From an uncultured Sutterella sp. (GTDB lineage: Bacteria > Pseudomonadota > Gammaproteobacteria > Burkholderiales > Burkholderiaceae_F), in contig CAJLHF010000034.1 in assembly GCA_905206365.1 (NCBI GenBank), positions 1-24,355 of the forward strand: a stretch of DNA of 24,355 nucleotides. The letters are read 5' to 3'. Made by a program: the position numbers and the translations under genes. Positions 12,709 to 21,478 of the stretch are shown here, piece by piece; positions within the stretch are counted from its first letter, which is position 1, and each line of letters opens with the position of its first letter. Under the pieces are notes generated by a model. That model worked only from the letters and a program-made list of their open reading frames with translations, was not told where the DNA came from and made no database searches.

Positions 12709-14829
12709 TCAGCCGACCTTGACCTCGTCGAGGCGCATCTTCATGCGGCCGTCGACCGCGATCGGTTCGCCCGTCTTTTCGGAGATCATGAGCGGATTGA
12801 TGTCGAGCTCGTCGATGAAGGGATAGTCGGTGACGAGCTGCGAGAGACGCAGAATCGTTTCTTCGACCTTGTCGATTTGCGCGGGAGTCGTGCCGCGGGC
12901 GCCCTCGAGGAGTTTGAAGGCCTTGACGGAGCGCACCATTTCGCGCGCGTCGATGTCGGTCAAGGGCGCCAGGCGGAAGGTGACGTCCTTCAACGTTTCG
13001 ACGAAGACGCCTCCGAGGCCGAACATCATCATGGGGCCGTACTGCGGATCGGTGGCGATGCCGCAAACGAGTTCGCGGGTTCCCTTCACCATTTCCTGGA
13101 TGAGCACGCCTTCGAGTCCGTCCAAGAGACCGAGTTTTTCAAGGCGCATCATAAGATCGCGGTACTCGGCGCGCAGCGCCGTTTCGGAACCGATGTTCAC
13201 GCGCACGCCGCCCACGTCCGTCTTGTGGGAGGTGGTCTTCGAGGTCATCTTCATGACGACGGGGTAACCGATGCGGTTCGCGATCGCAACGGCTTCGTCT
13301 TCGGACTTCGCAAAGCCCGCGCCGCAGGTGCGAATGCCGTAGGCGGCAAGGACGTCGATGCTTTCGCGCGTCGTCAATTCGGCACGCCCCTCGGCCTTCG
13401 CCTTCGCGAAAAGCTTTTCGGCGGCAGCGCGGTCGACTTCAAAGGCGGGTTCGACCCCCGCGGGCTTTTCCACCCAGAGGCGCTGGCGGTTGAGGCGTTC
13501 CAGGGCTTCGGCCGCTTCTTCCGCGTACATGTAGAAGGGCATCGTGGGTTCGGAGTCGGCGAGTCCCGAGAAGAATTCGCTCTTCGTCATGAAAACGCCC
13601 ACGATCGGCTTTTCGGGGTGAGCGCGCTTGATTTCGCAAAGCGCCTCGGCGACGTCCGTATCCTTGAGGCCCAGGAACGGGAGGTAGATCACCATCACCA
13701 TGTCGACGCCCGGATCGGCGAGCACCGCCTCGACGGTCGCCTTGTAGTGCTCGATCGGAGCGGAGGCGATCATGTCGACGGGGTTCTTGACGGAGGCCGC
13801 AGCCGGGAGGAACGAGCGAAGGTTCGCCTTCGTTTCCTCGGAGAGTTCGGCCATGCGCATCCCGTATTCGCTCACGGCGTCGGTGGCCATGATCCCGGGG
13901 CCGCCCGAATTCGTCACGATCGCCACGCGGTCGCCCTTCGGGATGGGGGAGGTGGCAAAGACTTTCGCGCTTGAGAAGAGGTCGCGGAGCGTTTTCTCGC
14001 GAATGACGCCCGACTGCTTCAAGAGGGCGTCGGCAGCACGGTCGGCGCCCGCCAAGGACCCCGTGTGGGAGGAGGCCGCGGAAGCGCCCGCGGCGCTCCG
14101 GCCCGCCTTCAAAGCGAGCACCGGTTTCTTTTTCGAAATGCGCGAGGCGAGCTTGCGGAAATTCTTGGGGTCGCGGATCGATTCCATGTAAAGGAGAATC
14201 TGCGTGACGTCCGCTTCGTTTTCCCAGTATTCGAGGGCGTCTTCGGCGTCGATGTCCGCCTGGTTCCCGATCGAAACGAACTGCGCGAAGCCCAGGTTGA
14301 GGTCGCGCAGAATATTGAGAATCCCGCCCCCGAGGGCGCCCGACTGGCTTACGAACCCGATGTGACCGCGTTCGGGGAGGCTTTCCGCAAAGCATCCGTC
14401 CAGACGAACGGCGGGATGGGTGTTGACGACGCCGAGGCAGTTGGGCCCGACCAGACGCATGCCGTAGCCGCGGACCTTCTCGGCAAGTTCCGCTTCAAGC
14501 GCGGCTCCTTCGGAGCCCGTTTCCTTAAAGCCCGCGGAAATCACGACGAGACCGCGAATGCCCTTCGCGTGGCAGTCGTCCACGACCGACAACACGGCGC
14601 TCGAATTAACGACGACGATCGCGAGATCCACTCCGTCGGGCAGGTCCGCGACGCGTTCGAAAACGCGCAACCCCTCGATCGTGCCCCCTTTGGGGTTCAC
14701 GGGATAGACGGGACCGCAGAAACCGTACTCGAGGAGGCGCTTCAGGATGTCGTTGCCGATCGTGTGCGGACGGGTCGACGCGCCGACGACGGCGACGGCG
14801 CGGGGCTTCATGATGTGGGAAAGACTCAT
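12709..14829 (-). CDS. ADP-forming acetyl/acyl-CoA synthetase, fused alpha-beta
   Basis: The protein has 706 residues, the usual length of fused NDP-forming acyl-CoA synthetases. It catalyses acyl-CoA + ADP + Pi = acid + CoA + ATP in the cytosol. Residues ~1-140 are the CoA-binding Rossmann domain (VVGAST at 14-19, GPNCLG at 128-133). Residues ~150-460 are the ligase-CoA domains, with SQSGALGGG near 161 and the phosphohistidine motif SSHTGSLAG (His255). Residues ~485-700 are an ATP-grasp domain (MKMTSKTTSHKTDVGG, IQEMVKGTRELVCGI, DINPL). The ATG at 14827-14829 follows GGAGG 12 bases upstream. This enzyme conserves energy when acyl-CoAs arise from 2-oxo acids, which fits an amino-acid fermenter. 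Acetate is the common substrate, but branched or aromatic acids are possible. Confidence 0.93.
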   Translation of the reverse strand: MSLSHIMKPRAVAVVGASTRPHTIGNDILKRLLEYGFCGPVYPVNPKGGTIEGLRVFERVADLPDGVDLAIVVVNSSAVLSVVDDCHAKGIRGLVVISAGFKETGSEGAALEAELAEKVRGYGMRLVGPNCLGVVNTHPAVRLDGCFAESLPERGHIGFVSQSGALGGGILNILRDLNLGFAQFVSIGNQADIDAEDALEYWENEADVTQILLYMESIRDPKNFRKLASRISKKKPVLALKAGRSAAGASAASSHTGSLAGADRAADALLKQSGVIREKTLRDLFSSAKVFATSPIPKGDRVAIVTNSGGPGIMATDAVSEYGMRMAELSEETKANLRSFLPAAASVKNPVDMIASAPIEHYKATVEAVLADPGVDMVMVIYLPFLGLKDTDVAEALCEIKRAHPEKPIVGVFMTKSEFFSGLADSEPTMPFYMYAEEAAEALERLNRQRLWVEKPAGVEPAFEVDRAAAEKLFAKAKAEGRAELTTRESIDVLAAYGIRTCGAGFAKSEDEAVAIANRIGYPVVMKMTSKTTSHKTDVGGVRVNIGSETALRAEYRDLMMRLEKLGLLDGLEGVLIQEMVKGTRELVCGIATDPQYGPMMMFGLGGVFVETLKDVTFRLAPLTDIDAREMVRSVKAFKLLEGARGTTPAQIDKVEETILRLSQLVTDYPFIDELDINPLMISEKTGEPIAVDGRMKMRLDEVKVG

Positions 14830-15165
14830 GATGGTGAAAATCCTCCGGAATGGGGGCGGCGTCTCGGGCGGTCGGGACGGTCCGAAAAAGACCGAAGCAG
14901 GCCGAAGCCCGCGACCGGACGGAAGCCGGAAATGCGAAGAACGCAAAGAATGCGCTGCGGTGCGGTCGGGCGTTTGCGGGAGGCGACTTTCAGCTCCGCC
15001 TTCGGGACCGCGAATAGTAGCGACAATAGCACGGCGGGCGCGCTTCGGGCGACTTCGGGCCCTCCGCGGGCCCGCGCATTAGCGCGTTCGCGGTGGGGAG
15101 ATTCCCCGAGAGTGCGGCTCCGGGATCGGAGAGGCGTACGGGAAGGGCGATCGAAAAAACGTGAC
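14830..15165. other. Upstream region of the synthetase gene
   Basis: The 336 bases hold no gene. A GGGCCC-N5-GGGCCC repeat (near 15057) and a minus-strand TACTAT (about 15017, possible -10) are the only items. The promoter of the synthetase must lie here because the upstream gene ends in a strong terminator. Confidence 0.4.
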
Positions 15166-15194
15166 GAAAAACCCCGGAGGGCGAGCCTCCGGGG
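15166..15194 (-). terminator. Terminator of the M20 hydrolase gene
   Basis: On the minus strand CCCCGGAGG (15186-15194) pairs perfectly with CCTCCGGGG (15172-15180) around a 5-base loop. TTTTTCG follows. It starts 21 bases after the stop codon. Confidence 0.9.
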
Positions 15195-15215
15195 CGAGAT
15201 GCTCAGGGCGTTTTG

Positions 15216-16472
15216 TTACGCGAGTTCTTTGAGTCGCGCGAGCGCCGTCTCGACGAAGACGGTCGCGACGATCGGCGTCAAGCGGTCGTTGAAGTCGAAG
15301 CTCGGATGATGCAGCGACACCGCGTGCGCTTCGTCCGCCATCCCGACGCGGATCATCGTGCCGGGGACGACCTTCTGGTATTCGGCGAAATCTTCGCCGC
15401 CCATCGTGAGGGGGTAGTTCGGAACGACCGCTTCCTCACCGCACACCTTTGCGACCGCTTGACGAGCGGCCTCGGTCGTGACGGGATGATTGATGACGGG
15501 GGCGGTGAGGCGGTCGTAGCGGACGTCGTACGTGCAGCCGTTTGCTTCGCAGATGCCTTTCGTCATCGTGCGGATTTCCGATTCGACCTGAGCGCGTACT
15601 TCGTGGGAGAACGTGCGAACCGTCCCGGAGAGGGTCGCTTCGGGGGGAACGACGTTCGGAGCTTCAAAGCGTCCGGCGTTCATCGAACACACCGACACCA
15701 CGGCGTTCTCGACGGGGTTCACCTTGCGGGCGACGATCGTCTGAAGGTTCGCTACGAGTTGCGCCACAACGGGAATCGGATCGATCCCCATGTGCGGGCG
15801 CCCGCCGTGGCAGCCTTTTCCCTTCACGGTGAGGTAGAAAAAGTCGGCCGCGGCTTGCAAGGGACCCGTCTTGACGCCGAACTTCCCGACGGGAATCGAG
15901 GGTTCGTCGTGCGCGCCGTAGATTTCCCGAATCCCTTCGCGCTCGAAGATCCCCGTTTGCACGACGCTTTCGGCGCCGTTTCCGATTTCTTCCGAAGGCT
16001 GGAAAATCCCGATCACGCGCCCAGACCAGGTGTCGCGCAATTCGTAAAGACGCAAGAGCGCGCCGAGGAGCCATGTCGTGTGCCCGTCGTGCCCGCATGC
16101 GTGCGCTCGCCCCTCGACCGTGCTCTTCCAGGGGTTCGCCCCGAGGTCCGTCATCGGCAGTGCGTCCATGTCGGCGCGCAGCGCGACGACGGGACCGTCC
16201 CCTTTCCCTTCGAGGCGTACGAAGAGCGCCCCGTCGAGGGTCGTCGCGTCAAGAGCCTCGTCGGGAATGCCCGCGGCGAGGAGAGCCTCACGAACTTTCG
16301 CAACCGTGCGATGCGTGTCGAACCCGAGCTCGGGGTGCGCGTGAATGTCGCGGCGAAAACGCGCGAGTTCCTCCGCGCGCGCGAGGATCGCGGGGTCGAT
16401 TGCGAAGCGCGCGGCGTCGGAGGTGGCGGAGGGTGTTTCGGAACAAGAAGAACGGTCGGCACGATCGGTCAT
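15216..16472 (-). CDS. M20 family metallo-amidohydrolase (N-acyl amino acid hydrolase-like)
   Basis: The protein has 418 residues and belongs to the M20D aminoacylase/hippurate hydrolase/IAA-amino-acid hydrolase group. It would release an amino acid from an N-acyl conjugate using two divalent metals. Landmarks are FRRDIHAHPELGF (residues 39-51), ALRADMDALPM (98-107), ACGHDGHT with Cys126 and His128, FQPSEE with the general-base Glu161 and ligand Glu162, GAHDEP (His188), the dimerisation domain starting near KGKGCHGGRPHMG, and SLHHPSFDFND with His388. The usual acidic-site HVxP segment reads HDEP here, a small departure. The N-terminal ~25 residues are Ser/Asp-rich and look dispensable; no signal peptide. 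The ATG has AAGGAGA upstream. It is divergent from the TPR gene and has its own terminator. Confidence 0.92.
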   Translation of the reverse strand: MTDRADRSSCSETPSATSDAARFAIDPAILARAEELARFRRDIHAHPELGFDTHRTVAKVREALLAAGIPDEALDATTLDGALFVRLEGKGDGPVVALRADMDALPMTDLGANPWKSTVEGRAHACGHDGHTTWLLGALLRLYELRDTWSGRVIGIFQPSEEIGNGAESVVQTGIFEREGIREIYGAHDEPSIPVGKFGVKTGPLQAAADFFYLTVKGKGCHGGRPHMGIDPIPVVAQLVANLQTIVARKVNPVENAVVSVCSMNAGRFEAPNVVPPEATLSGTVRTFSHEVRAQVESEIRTMTKGICEANGCTYDVRYDRLTAPVINHPVTTEAARQAVAKVCGEEAVVPNYPLTMGGEDFAEYQKVVPGTMIRVGMADEAHAVSLHHPSFDFNDRLTPIVATVFVETALARLKELA

Positions 16473-16743
16473 GGAAAATCTCCTTTTCGAGCGAAGACGG
16501 CGTAAAGCGGGGACGGCGGACGAGGTCGGTCCCCGGAAAAATCACGTGTGTCTTTCGATCGTATCGGGCGCGCGCGGAGTCGTCCTACCGCAAAGTGCGC
16601 AGGCGGGGCGCGGAGAATCAACGAAGGGCGAAGGCGAAAGGAGCGTCGACGGAAAAAACGTCGAAATGAGACGAACGGTCCGAACAGAGCGAACGGGCCG
16701 AGTACGGCGAAAATCGGACGGGAGTCTTCGGTCCGTCGCCCGC
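16473..16743. other. Divergent promoter region, M20 hydrolase / TPR protein
   Basis: There is no gene in this region. It must drive the hydrolase leftward and the TPR gene rightward. A minus-strand TACGAT (around 16560) could be a -10 for the hydrolase, without a clear -35. No operator-like palindrome is seen. Confidence 0.4.
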
Positions 16744-16749
16744 TACAAT
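16744..16749 (+). promoter_or_regulatory. Probable -10 box of the TPR protein gene
   Basis: TACAAT (five of six to consensus) lies 60 bases before the ATG at 16809. The -35 region (around GTCTTC) is poor. Confidence 0.4.
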
Positions 16750-16808
16750 CCTTCTTCGGCAAATCCGCGATGCGGAGCGCACCGATTTCACTCCCGCAGG
16801 AGTCCCTC

Positions 16809-19800
16809 ATGATTCTGACCGACGACAACCTCCGCACCCTCGATCGCATCACTTCCGGACCTCGGGCCGTGCTCGAGTACCTCGACTCCGTCGTGGAAAA
16901 AGGTGTCAAAGAAGGGCGGTTCACGCTCGAAGAGGCGCAAGCCGATCCCGAACTCGCGCTTCGCCGTGCCGGGTTTCTCATCCGCCTGAACGACTATCGC
17001 GCCATGCTGAAGGCGATTCGTTTGATCGACGCCGCGCGCGACACGGAGACGCGGCCGCGTGCCTATGAGTTTCGAGCCAAGGCACTTATGTATACGGGTC
17101 GTGCCGCCGAAGCGCAACGCGTGATCGAAGCGTGCGTGAAGCGCTTCCCCGACTTCGATCAAGGGTGGCGCTTGGCCGTCGTTTTGCGCTCCGGTGCGGG
17201 CGATCGCAAGGGTGCGAAGGAGGCGTTTCGCAAGTACCTGGCCGTTTATGAGTCCGAGTCGACGGAACCCGACTTCATTTCCGACGACCTGATCCCCGTT
17301 TTCGAGCGACTCATCGACGCGGGCGGAAAATTGAAGGACTTCGAATTCGCGCAGTACGCGAAGAACATTGCGGAAAAGGGCATTGACATCGAGAAGACGT
17401 TCGAAGCGAATCCGGAAGTGCCGCAGAAAGCCGGCGAGGCGTCCGATCCTCGGGAGCAGCTGCTCGCGCGCCTTCGGATGGTGTCGTGTTTGGACGTGAA
17501 TGAAAAGGGGCTGGCGCGTGCGATCCGCATTCTGAAGCTCGAAGACTTGAAGGCATCCTCCGAAAACCCGGGGCTTCTTACGGCGCGCGCCTTTTGCTGG
17601 GACGAACCCGTGACGATCGAATTCGCCATGACGAAAGGGGGGCTTTCCCACATCGAAGAAAAGCGCCTTCGTACCTTCGTGCGGATGATGCCAGAGGCGC
17701 TCAGGCGAATGAAAATCAGCCGAGCAACGAACTTTAAGGTGACGCTGGAGCTCGATCGAAGCTTCGCGTTCGAGTATTGCATCCGGCGCACCTCGATCGA
17801 TCGCGCGAAGGACGGCGACATCATGTGGCGTCGTCGCGTCTATTCGTGCGATCCGTCGGGCGAGAATCTTCGGATCACGGACCGCGAGGAGCGTGTTTGC
17901 GAGCCGGCGCCTTGGAAGACGCAGGATCTTGCGACCGGAAAGGGCGGAACGAACAAATCCGAAGAAGCGAACGAAACGGGCGACTCGTACGAGCCGTATC
18001 GGGAGGAAGAGTCGCCTTGCGACGCTGCCCCGGAAGGCGTACTCGGGATACTTGCCGATTCGCGCCGGAACATGCCTTTCTTTCGTGCCGACAACCTTGT
18101 GTTCGAGCGCCTCGGGCTCGGCCAAAAGTCGAGAGAATTCGCGCTCGAACCCCGCGACCCGACGGAATGTGGCCCGGGCGGTCGTCCGATCGGCGACCGC
18201 TTCCGCGACTTCACGCAGAGGGACTCGCTGCGCACGTCCGAGGCGATGTCGGTCTTCGAATCCATGGATGCCGCGGGGAAGTTCACGGGGCGGAACGACC
18301 ATGCTTTGAGAAACGGGGAAAAAGCCGCTTTGAAGGCGATTGCGCGCCTGAAGAAGGGCGGGGTCGAAAAGAACCTCGAGCGAAGGAGTCCCGAAGAGGA
18401 AATCATCGCGATGCTTGAACCCGAGTACGACGCGGGGACGCTTTCGCCCGTACTCGCCATGGAGCTCGGTTGGGCGTACGCACGCCTCACGGACGACCCC
18501 GGGACGAACACCCATCTCCTCAAAGCCCGCAGGATTTTCTTGTCGCTCGACGAGGACTGGCGGTCTACCTATCTCTGGCACGTCCGCATGGGCTATGTTT
18601 CACAACGGCTTTGCGAGGCGCGCACGGCCTTGTACCACTTCGCGGTCGCGATCGACATTGCGCCCGATCCGGGGAACGTCAAGCTCTGGTTCGATCGGAC
18701 GATCCGCGACGCGGTTCTTCCTCAGTTCGACCTTCCCTACGCGCGACGGGTGGAAAACGTGTGGGAGAACTTCATTCGAGACGAAGCGCGTTTGCTGGAG
18801 TTTGCGAAGGGAAGTCTCTCGTCGCGTCGGACGATGTTGGAGCGCATCGCCGCGCTTCTCGGCCCCGTCGACTGCCGTTGGAGCGTGATCGTCCCGAACG
18901 TTCCCGCCTTTGACGGAGAACGTGAAATCGTCACCATTTCGTCGGACGGTCTGATCGTTTCGGGCTTTTTGATCGAGCGGTTCGTGGCGGGCATGCCCGA
19001 GGAACTCGGACAACGCTGGGATTTCCGCGTCGGTCGCACGGCGCGGGAGCCCCATCCCGCAGGGTTCCCGTACGGTATTGAATACTCCACGATGGAAGTG
19101 TCGGTTTCGACCGTGACCGCTCGGGGTCTTGGGACCGGTCGGGTCGCGAAGGACGTCGAGTTCGGCGTGATGATGCCGATCGCGGACCTCGAAAATCCCG
19201 TCGCCTTTTTCGGCGTCGACTCCGACGACCCCGCGGACATTCCCGTCGAGACGCTCGCGTTCCTTTGGGTGAACGACGAGACGCCCGGACTCTTGGCGGT
19301 GTCGCCGCGCTTTGAGGGCGTTGAATCGCCCGTCGATCGCGTCATGTGCCTCGAAGCGGTCGCGCGGATTTTCGCGCGGATCGCGGGCGAAGCTGCCCGC
19401 ATGGCCTTGGGCGGTCGGTTCGAACTCCTTCCGGGATTGACGGGAAAGAGCGGCGAAGAAGGCCGCCGGATGCCGGGCGCGGTTTCCTGTGCGGAACTCG
19501 GCGAGCGGCTGCGCGAGCGCTTTCCCGATACGGTGGCGCTCACGGTGCCGGAATTCCTCAAATGCCGCATGGAGCTCTACGCGAAGCCCTCGCGCGACCC
19601 CGACGCGGACCTCTTCGAAGACGTCTACAGGACGGACATCGGGTGCGAGGCGCTTCTCTCCGAGTACGCGTCGCGTATCAATCTGACGAGCACCGTTCTG
19701 AGGAGCTGCGCCGTCGCGACGGGCTTCGTCTACTTCGACGTGCAACACCCCGCGGAACGAGCTTCGGAGGCATTGACGACGAAAGACCGGACCGCGTACG

Positions 19801-20147
19801 TGAAGGCGATCGAAGCTGAAATCGAGCGCATTCTCGAAAGCTGCCCCGAAGCGGCGCGATCGCTCGGGACGGCGGAGGGCGTGCGATACGGTTACGTTTC
19901 GTTCCTCGCGTGGGATCTCCTTCCGGTGCTTCGCAAGCTTGCGGAATTCTTCGCGAAGTCGGAACTCGTCCTTCGTGCGGGCTTCCACACGTTCGAGCGC
20001 GTGACGCCCCCGCTGATCCTCGTCGAGAAGTCCGGGAAGACGACCGAGGTGAAAACGTCCGAACAGACGGGAAAGAGCGCTCGGGGTCAAACGGCCGAGA
20101 AGCCCGTCCGCACGGTCTTTATTCCGACCGGGATCGCGAACGCCTGA
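16809..20147 (+). CDS. Large TPR-containing orphan protein
   Basis: The protein has 1112 residues, is soluble, and has no signal peptide or membrane helix. An N-terminal helical part (about 1-160) carries TPR-like repeats (YEFRAKALMYTGRAAEAQRV, WRLAVVLRSGAGDRKGAKEA). Residues ~165-375 have mixed folds. About 375-415 is an acidic, Gly/Glu/Ser-rich linker. A second TPR-like block at ~540-640 (MELGWAYARLTDD, WHVRMGYVSQRLCEARTALY) is followed by a region ~650-860 with the pattern EARLLEFAKG ... WDFRVGR ... FFGVDSDDPADI. That pattern faintly recalls C-terminal halves of some uncharacterised TPR proteins of gut Clostridia. The tail (~1070-1112) is Lys/Thr-rich. The ATG follows AGGAG 6 bases upstream. 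Codon use matches neighbours. The role is unknown; TPR modules suggest protein-protein binding. Confidence 0.8.
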   Translation: MILTDDNLRTLDRITSGPRAVLEYLDSVVEKGVKEGRFTLEEAQADPELALRRAGFLIRLNDYRAMLKAIRLIDAARDTETRPRAYEFRAKALMYTGRAAEAQRVIEACVKRFPDFDQGWRLAVVLRSGAGDRKGAKEAFRKYLAVYESESTEPDFISDDLIPVFERLIDAGGKLKDFEFAQYAKNIAEKGIDIEKTFEANPEVPQKAGEASDPREQLLARLRMVSCLDVNEKGLARAIRILKLEDLKASSENPGLLTARAFCWDEPVTIEFAMTKGGLSHIEEKRLRTFVRMMPEALRRMKISRATNFKVTLELDRSFAFEYCIRRTSIDRAKDGDIMWRRRVYSCDPSGENLRITDREERVCEPAPWKTQDLATGKGGTNKSEEANETGDSYEPYREEESPCDAAPEGVLGILADSRRNMPFFRADNLVFERLGLGQKSREFALEPRDPTECGPGGRPIGDRFRDFTQRDSLRTSEAMSVFESMDAAGKFTGRNDHALRNGEKAALKAIARLKKGGVEKNLERRSPEEEIIAMLEPEYDAGTLSPVLAMELGWAYARLTDDPGTNTHLLKARRIFLSLDEDWRSTYLWHVRMGYVSQRLCEARTALYHFAVAIDIAPDPGNVKLWFDRTIRDAVLPQFDLPYARRVENVWENFIRDEARLLEFAKGSLSSRRTMLERIAALLGPVDCRWSVIVPNVPAFDGEREIVTISSDGLIVSGFLIERFVAGMPEELGQRWDFRVGRTAREPHPAGFPYGIEYSTMEVSVSTVTARGLGTGRVAKDVEFGVMMPIADLENPVAFFGVDSDDPADIPVETLAFLWVNDETPGLLAVSPRFEGVESPVDRVMCLEAVARIFARIAGEAARMALGGRFELLPGLTGKSGEEGRRMPGAVSCAELGERLRERFPDTVALTVPEFLKCRMELYAKPSRDPDADLFEDVYRTDIGCEALLSEYASRINLTSTVLRSCAVATGFVYFDVQHPAERASEALTTKDRTAYVKAIEAEIERILESCPEAARSLGTAEGVRYGYVSFLAWDLLPVLRKLAEFFAKSELVLRAGFHTFERVTPPLILVEKSGKTTEVKTSEQTGKSARGQTAEKPVRTVFIPTGIANA

Positions 20148-20163
20148 TCTCGAATGCCCACAG

Positions 20164-20179
20164 GCGGTTCCGGAACCGC
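20164..20179. repeat. Perfect 16-base palindrome GCGGTTCCGGAACCGC
   Basis: The half-site GCGGTTCC (20164-20171) is directly followed by its complement GGAACCGC (20172-20179), 17 bases after the TPR stop codon. It has no spacer, so it is more like a duplex-DNA site than a good RNA hairpin. Confidence 0.6.
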
Positions 20180-20224
20180 GGCGTCTCAAGTATCAAATCA
20201 CGCCCGAAGGGGTGCGGTTTGAGG

Positions 20225-20272
20225 AAATCCGGATTGAACCGGCAGCGGTGACCCGAGGTCCGAAGGATTTTT
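20225..20272 (+). terminator. Possible terminator of the TPR gene
   Basis: AAATCC plus GGA pairs with TCC-GAA-GGATTT with a 3-base bulge. An inner ACCG/CGGT hairpin is present and TTTTT overlaps the end. It is weaker than other terminators in the window. Confidence 0.4.
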
Positions 20273-20295
20273 CATGCAACAGGCGCGAACAACAA

Positions 20296-20325
20296 GGCGC
20301 CCGATCTCCAACGAGCTCGGGCGCC
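20296..20325 (-). terminator. Terminator of the AraC-family gene
   Basis: GGCGCCCGA (20296-20304) pairs perfectly with TCGGGCGCC (20317-20325) around a 12-base loop. On the minus strand TTGTTGTTCG follows, and on the plus strand TTTT occurs 6 bases later. It may stop both converging transcripts. Confidence 0.75.
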
Positions 20326-20347
20326 CTGCAATTTTGACGATCGGATC

Positions 20348-21478
20348 TCACTCGGGTCGCTGCTCGAGGCTGCGCTTCGGGGGCGCCCCGAAAAGGCGTT
20401 TGTATTCGCGGGAGAATTGCGTCGGGCTCACGTACCCGACGGCGTAACCCGCGGTAGCGGCGTCGGCGTGCTCGACCATCATGAGGCGACGCGCTTCGTG
20501 AAGGCGCAGCCGCTTGTGGTACTGCAGCGGAGAGAGGCTCGTCACCGCCTTGAAGTGACGGTGGAAAGTCGAAGGCGCCATGTGCACCTTGTCGGCGAGT
20601 TCCGTGACGGACAAGGGTTCGCGGAAGTTTTCCCGCAGCCAGTCGACGGCGCGCGAGATACGGTTCGCGCGCGAGTCGCGCGAAAAGAGCTGCACGAGAG
20701 CGGGGCCCGAGGCGCTCTTCAAGGCGCGGTAGTGGATTTCGCGAATGAGGAGCGGGGCGATTTCACGACGCTCTTCTTCGGGCGCTTCGAGAAGTTTCAC
20801 GAGTCGCAGGTAGGCGTCCACCATTTCGGGGGGCGTGACGGTGAGGCTCGCGGCGGCGACGCGCGCGGGGTCGGTGTTGACATTGACCACGGTAAGGGCA
20901 TCCGCGTGTTCCTTGCTGGCATCGCCGGCGGAATTCGACGTGAGCTCGACGGAGCTCGTGAGGTCGCGCAAGATTTCTTCCGAGAGTCGAACGCTGACCG
21001 CCATGAAGGGCTGCGCCTCGGTGGCTTCGAGAACCTGCCAGAGGGCCGGCATGTCAATCGTCGTAATGAGGATGTCGCCGCGCCCGTACTCGTAGCGCCG
21101 ATTCCCGATAACGGAACACTTTCGGCCGCTCACCATGAGGCCGATCGCACGGTCGTAGACCGCGCAGGAACTCTCGTTCAGGTGATCGCGTACCGTAACC
21201 GTTACGCCCGGAATCGACGTGGAATAGGAGCCGCTTTCGACGACGAGTCGGCGCAAAACCGCGGCCAGTTCGTCGAGGAGAGCCGAGGTGCGGGCCGCAC
21301 GTTCGCGTTCCGCCATGAGGTTTTCGGCGGGAACGAGGCGCGGAAGGCAACAGTCGGCTCCTTCCGGAGATGGACTTGAGGAATCGAGAGCGCCGAAGAC
21401 GCGATAGGCGTCGAAGGCTTGTGTGTCGGTCGAGGAGGGTGTCGCCGGGGAACCGTACGGCAACGTTCTTTCGGGCAT
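20348..21478 (-). CDS. AraC-family transcriptional regulator
   Basis: The protein has 376 residues. Residues ~65-240 match the AraC-type N-terminal cupin-like domain (SIPGVTVTVRDHLNESS, YDRAIGLMVSGRK, YEYGRGDILITTIDMPALWQ). Residues ~270-370 form the double helix-turn-helix (PLSVTELADKVHMAPSTFHR, then ARRLMMVEHADAATAGYAVG and YVSPTQFSREYKRLFGAPP). It binds DNA and probably responds to a small ligand. The first ~55 residues are a Pro/Ser/Thr-rich extension; an internal Met at residue 55 (21316) would give the family's usual length but lacks a ribosome site, while 21478 has GGAG 14 bases upstream. It is transcribed away from the carbonic anhydrase gene across a 580-base gap, so either that gene, itself, or a distant set may be its target. 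Confidence 0.9.
   Translation of the reverse strand: MPERTLPYGSPATPSSTDTQAFDAYRVFGALDSSSPSPEGADCCLPRLVPAENLMAERERAARTSALLDELAAVLRRLVVESGSYSTSIPGVTVTVRDHLNESSCAVYDRAIGLMVSGRKCSVIGNRRYEYGRGDILITTIDMPALWQVLEATEAQPFMAVSVRLSEEILRDLTSSVELTSNSAGDASKEHADALTVVNVNTDPARVAAASLTVTPPEMVDAYLRLVKLLEAPEEERREIAPLLIREIHYRALKSASGPALVQLFSRDSRANRISRAVDWLRENFREPLSVTELADKVHMAPSTFHRHFKAVTSLSPLQYHKRLRLHEARRLMMVEHADAATAGYAVGYVSPTQFSREYKRLFGAPPKRSLEQRPE

Noticed and set aside
12361..15309. Long plus-strand frames opposite the synthetase (12361-13974 and 14065-15309)
   Set aside because: Antisense shadows; the minus strand has a complete ADP-forming synthetase with all motifs.
16788..20189. Two minus-strand frames of over 500 residues opposite the TPR gene
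   Set aside because: Arg/His-rich shadows without ribosome sites; the plus frame has normal codon use and a good ribosome site.
20417..21379. 320-residue plus-strand frame opposite the AraC-family gene
   Set aside because: Antisense shadow of a regulator with clear helix-turn-helix motifs.
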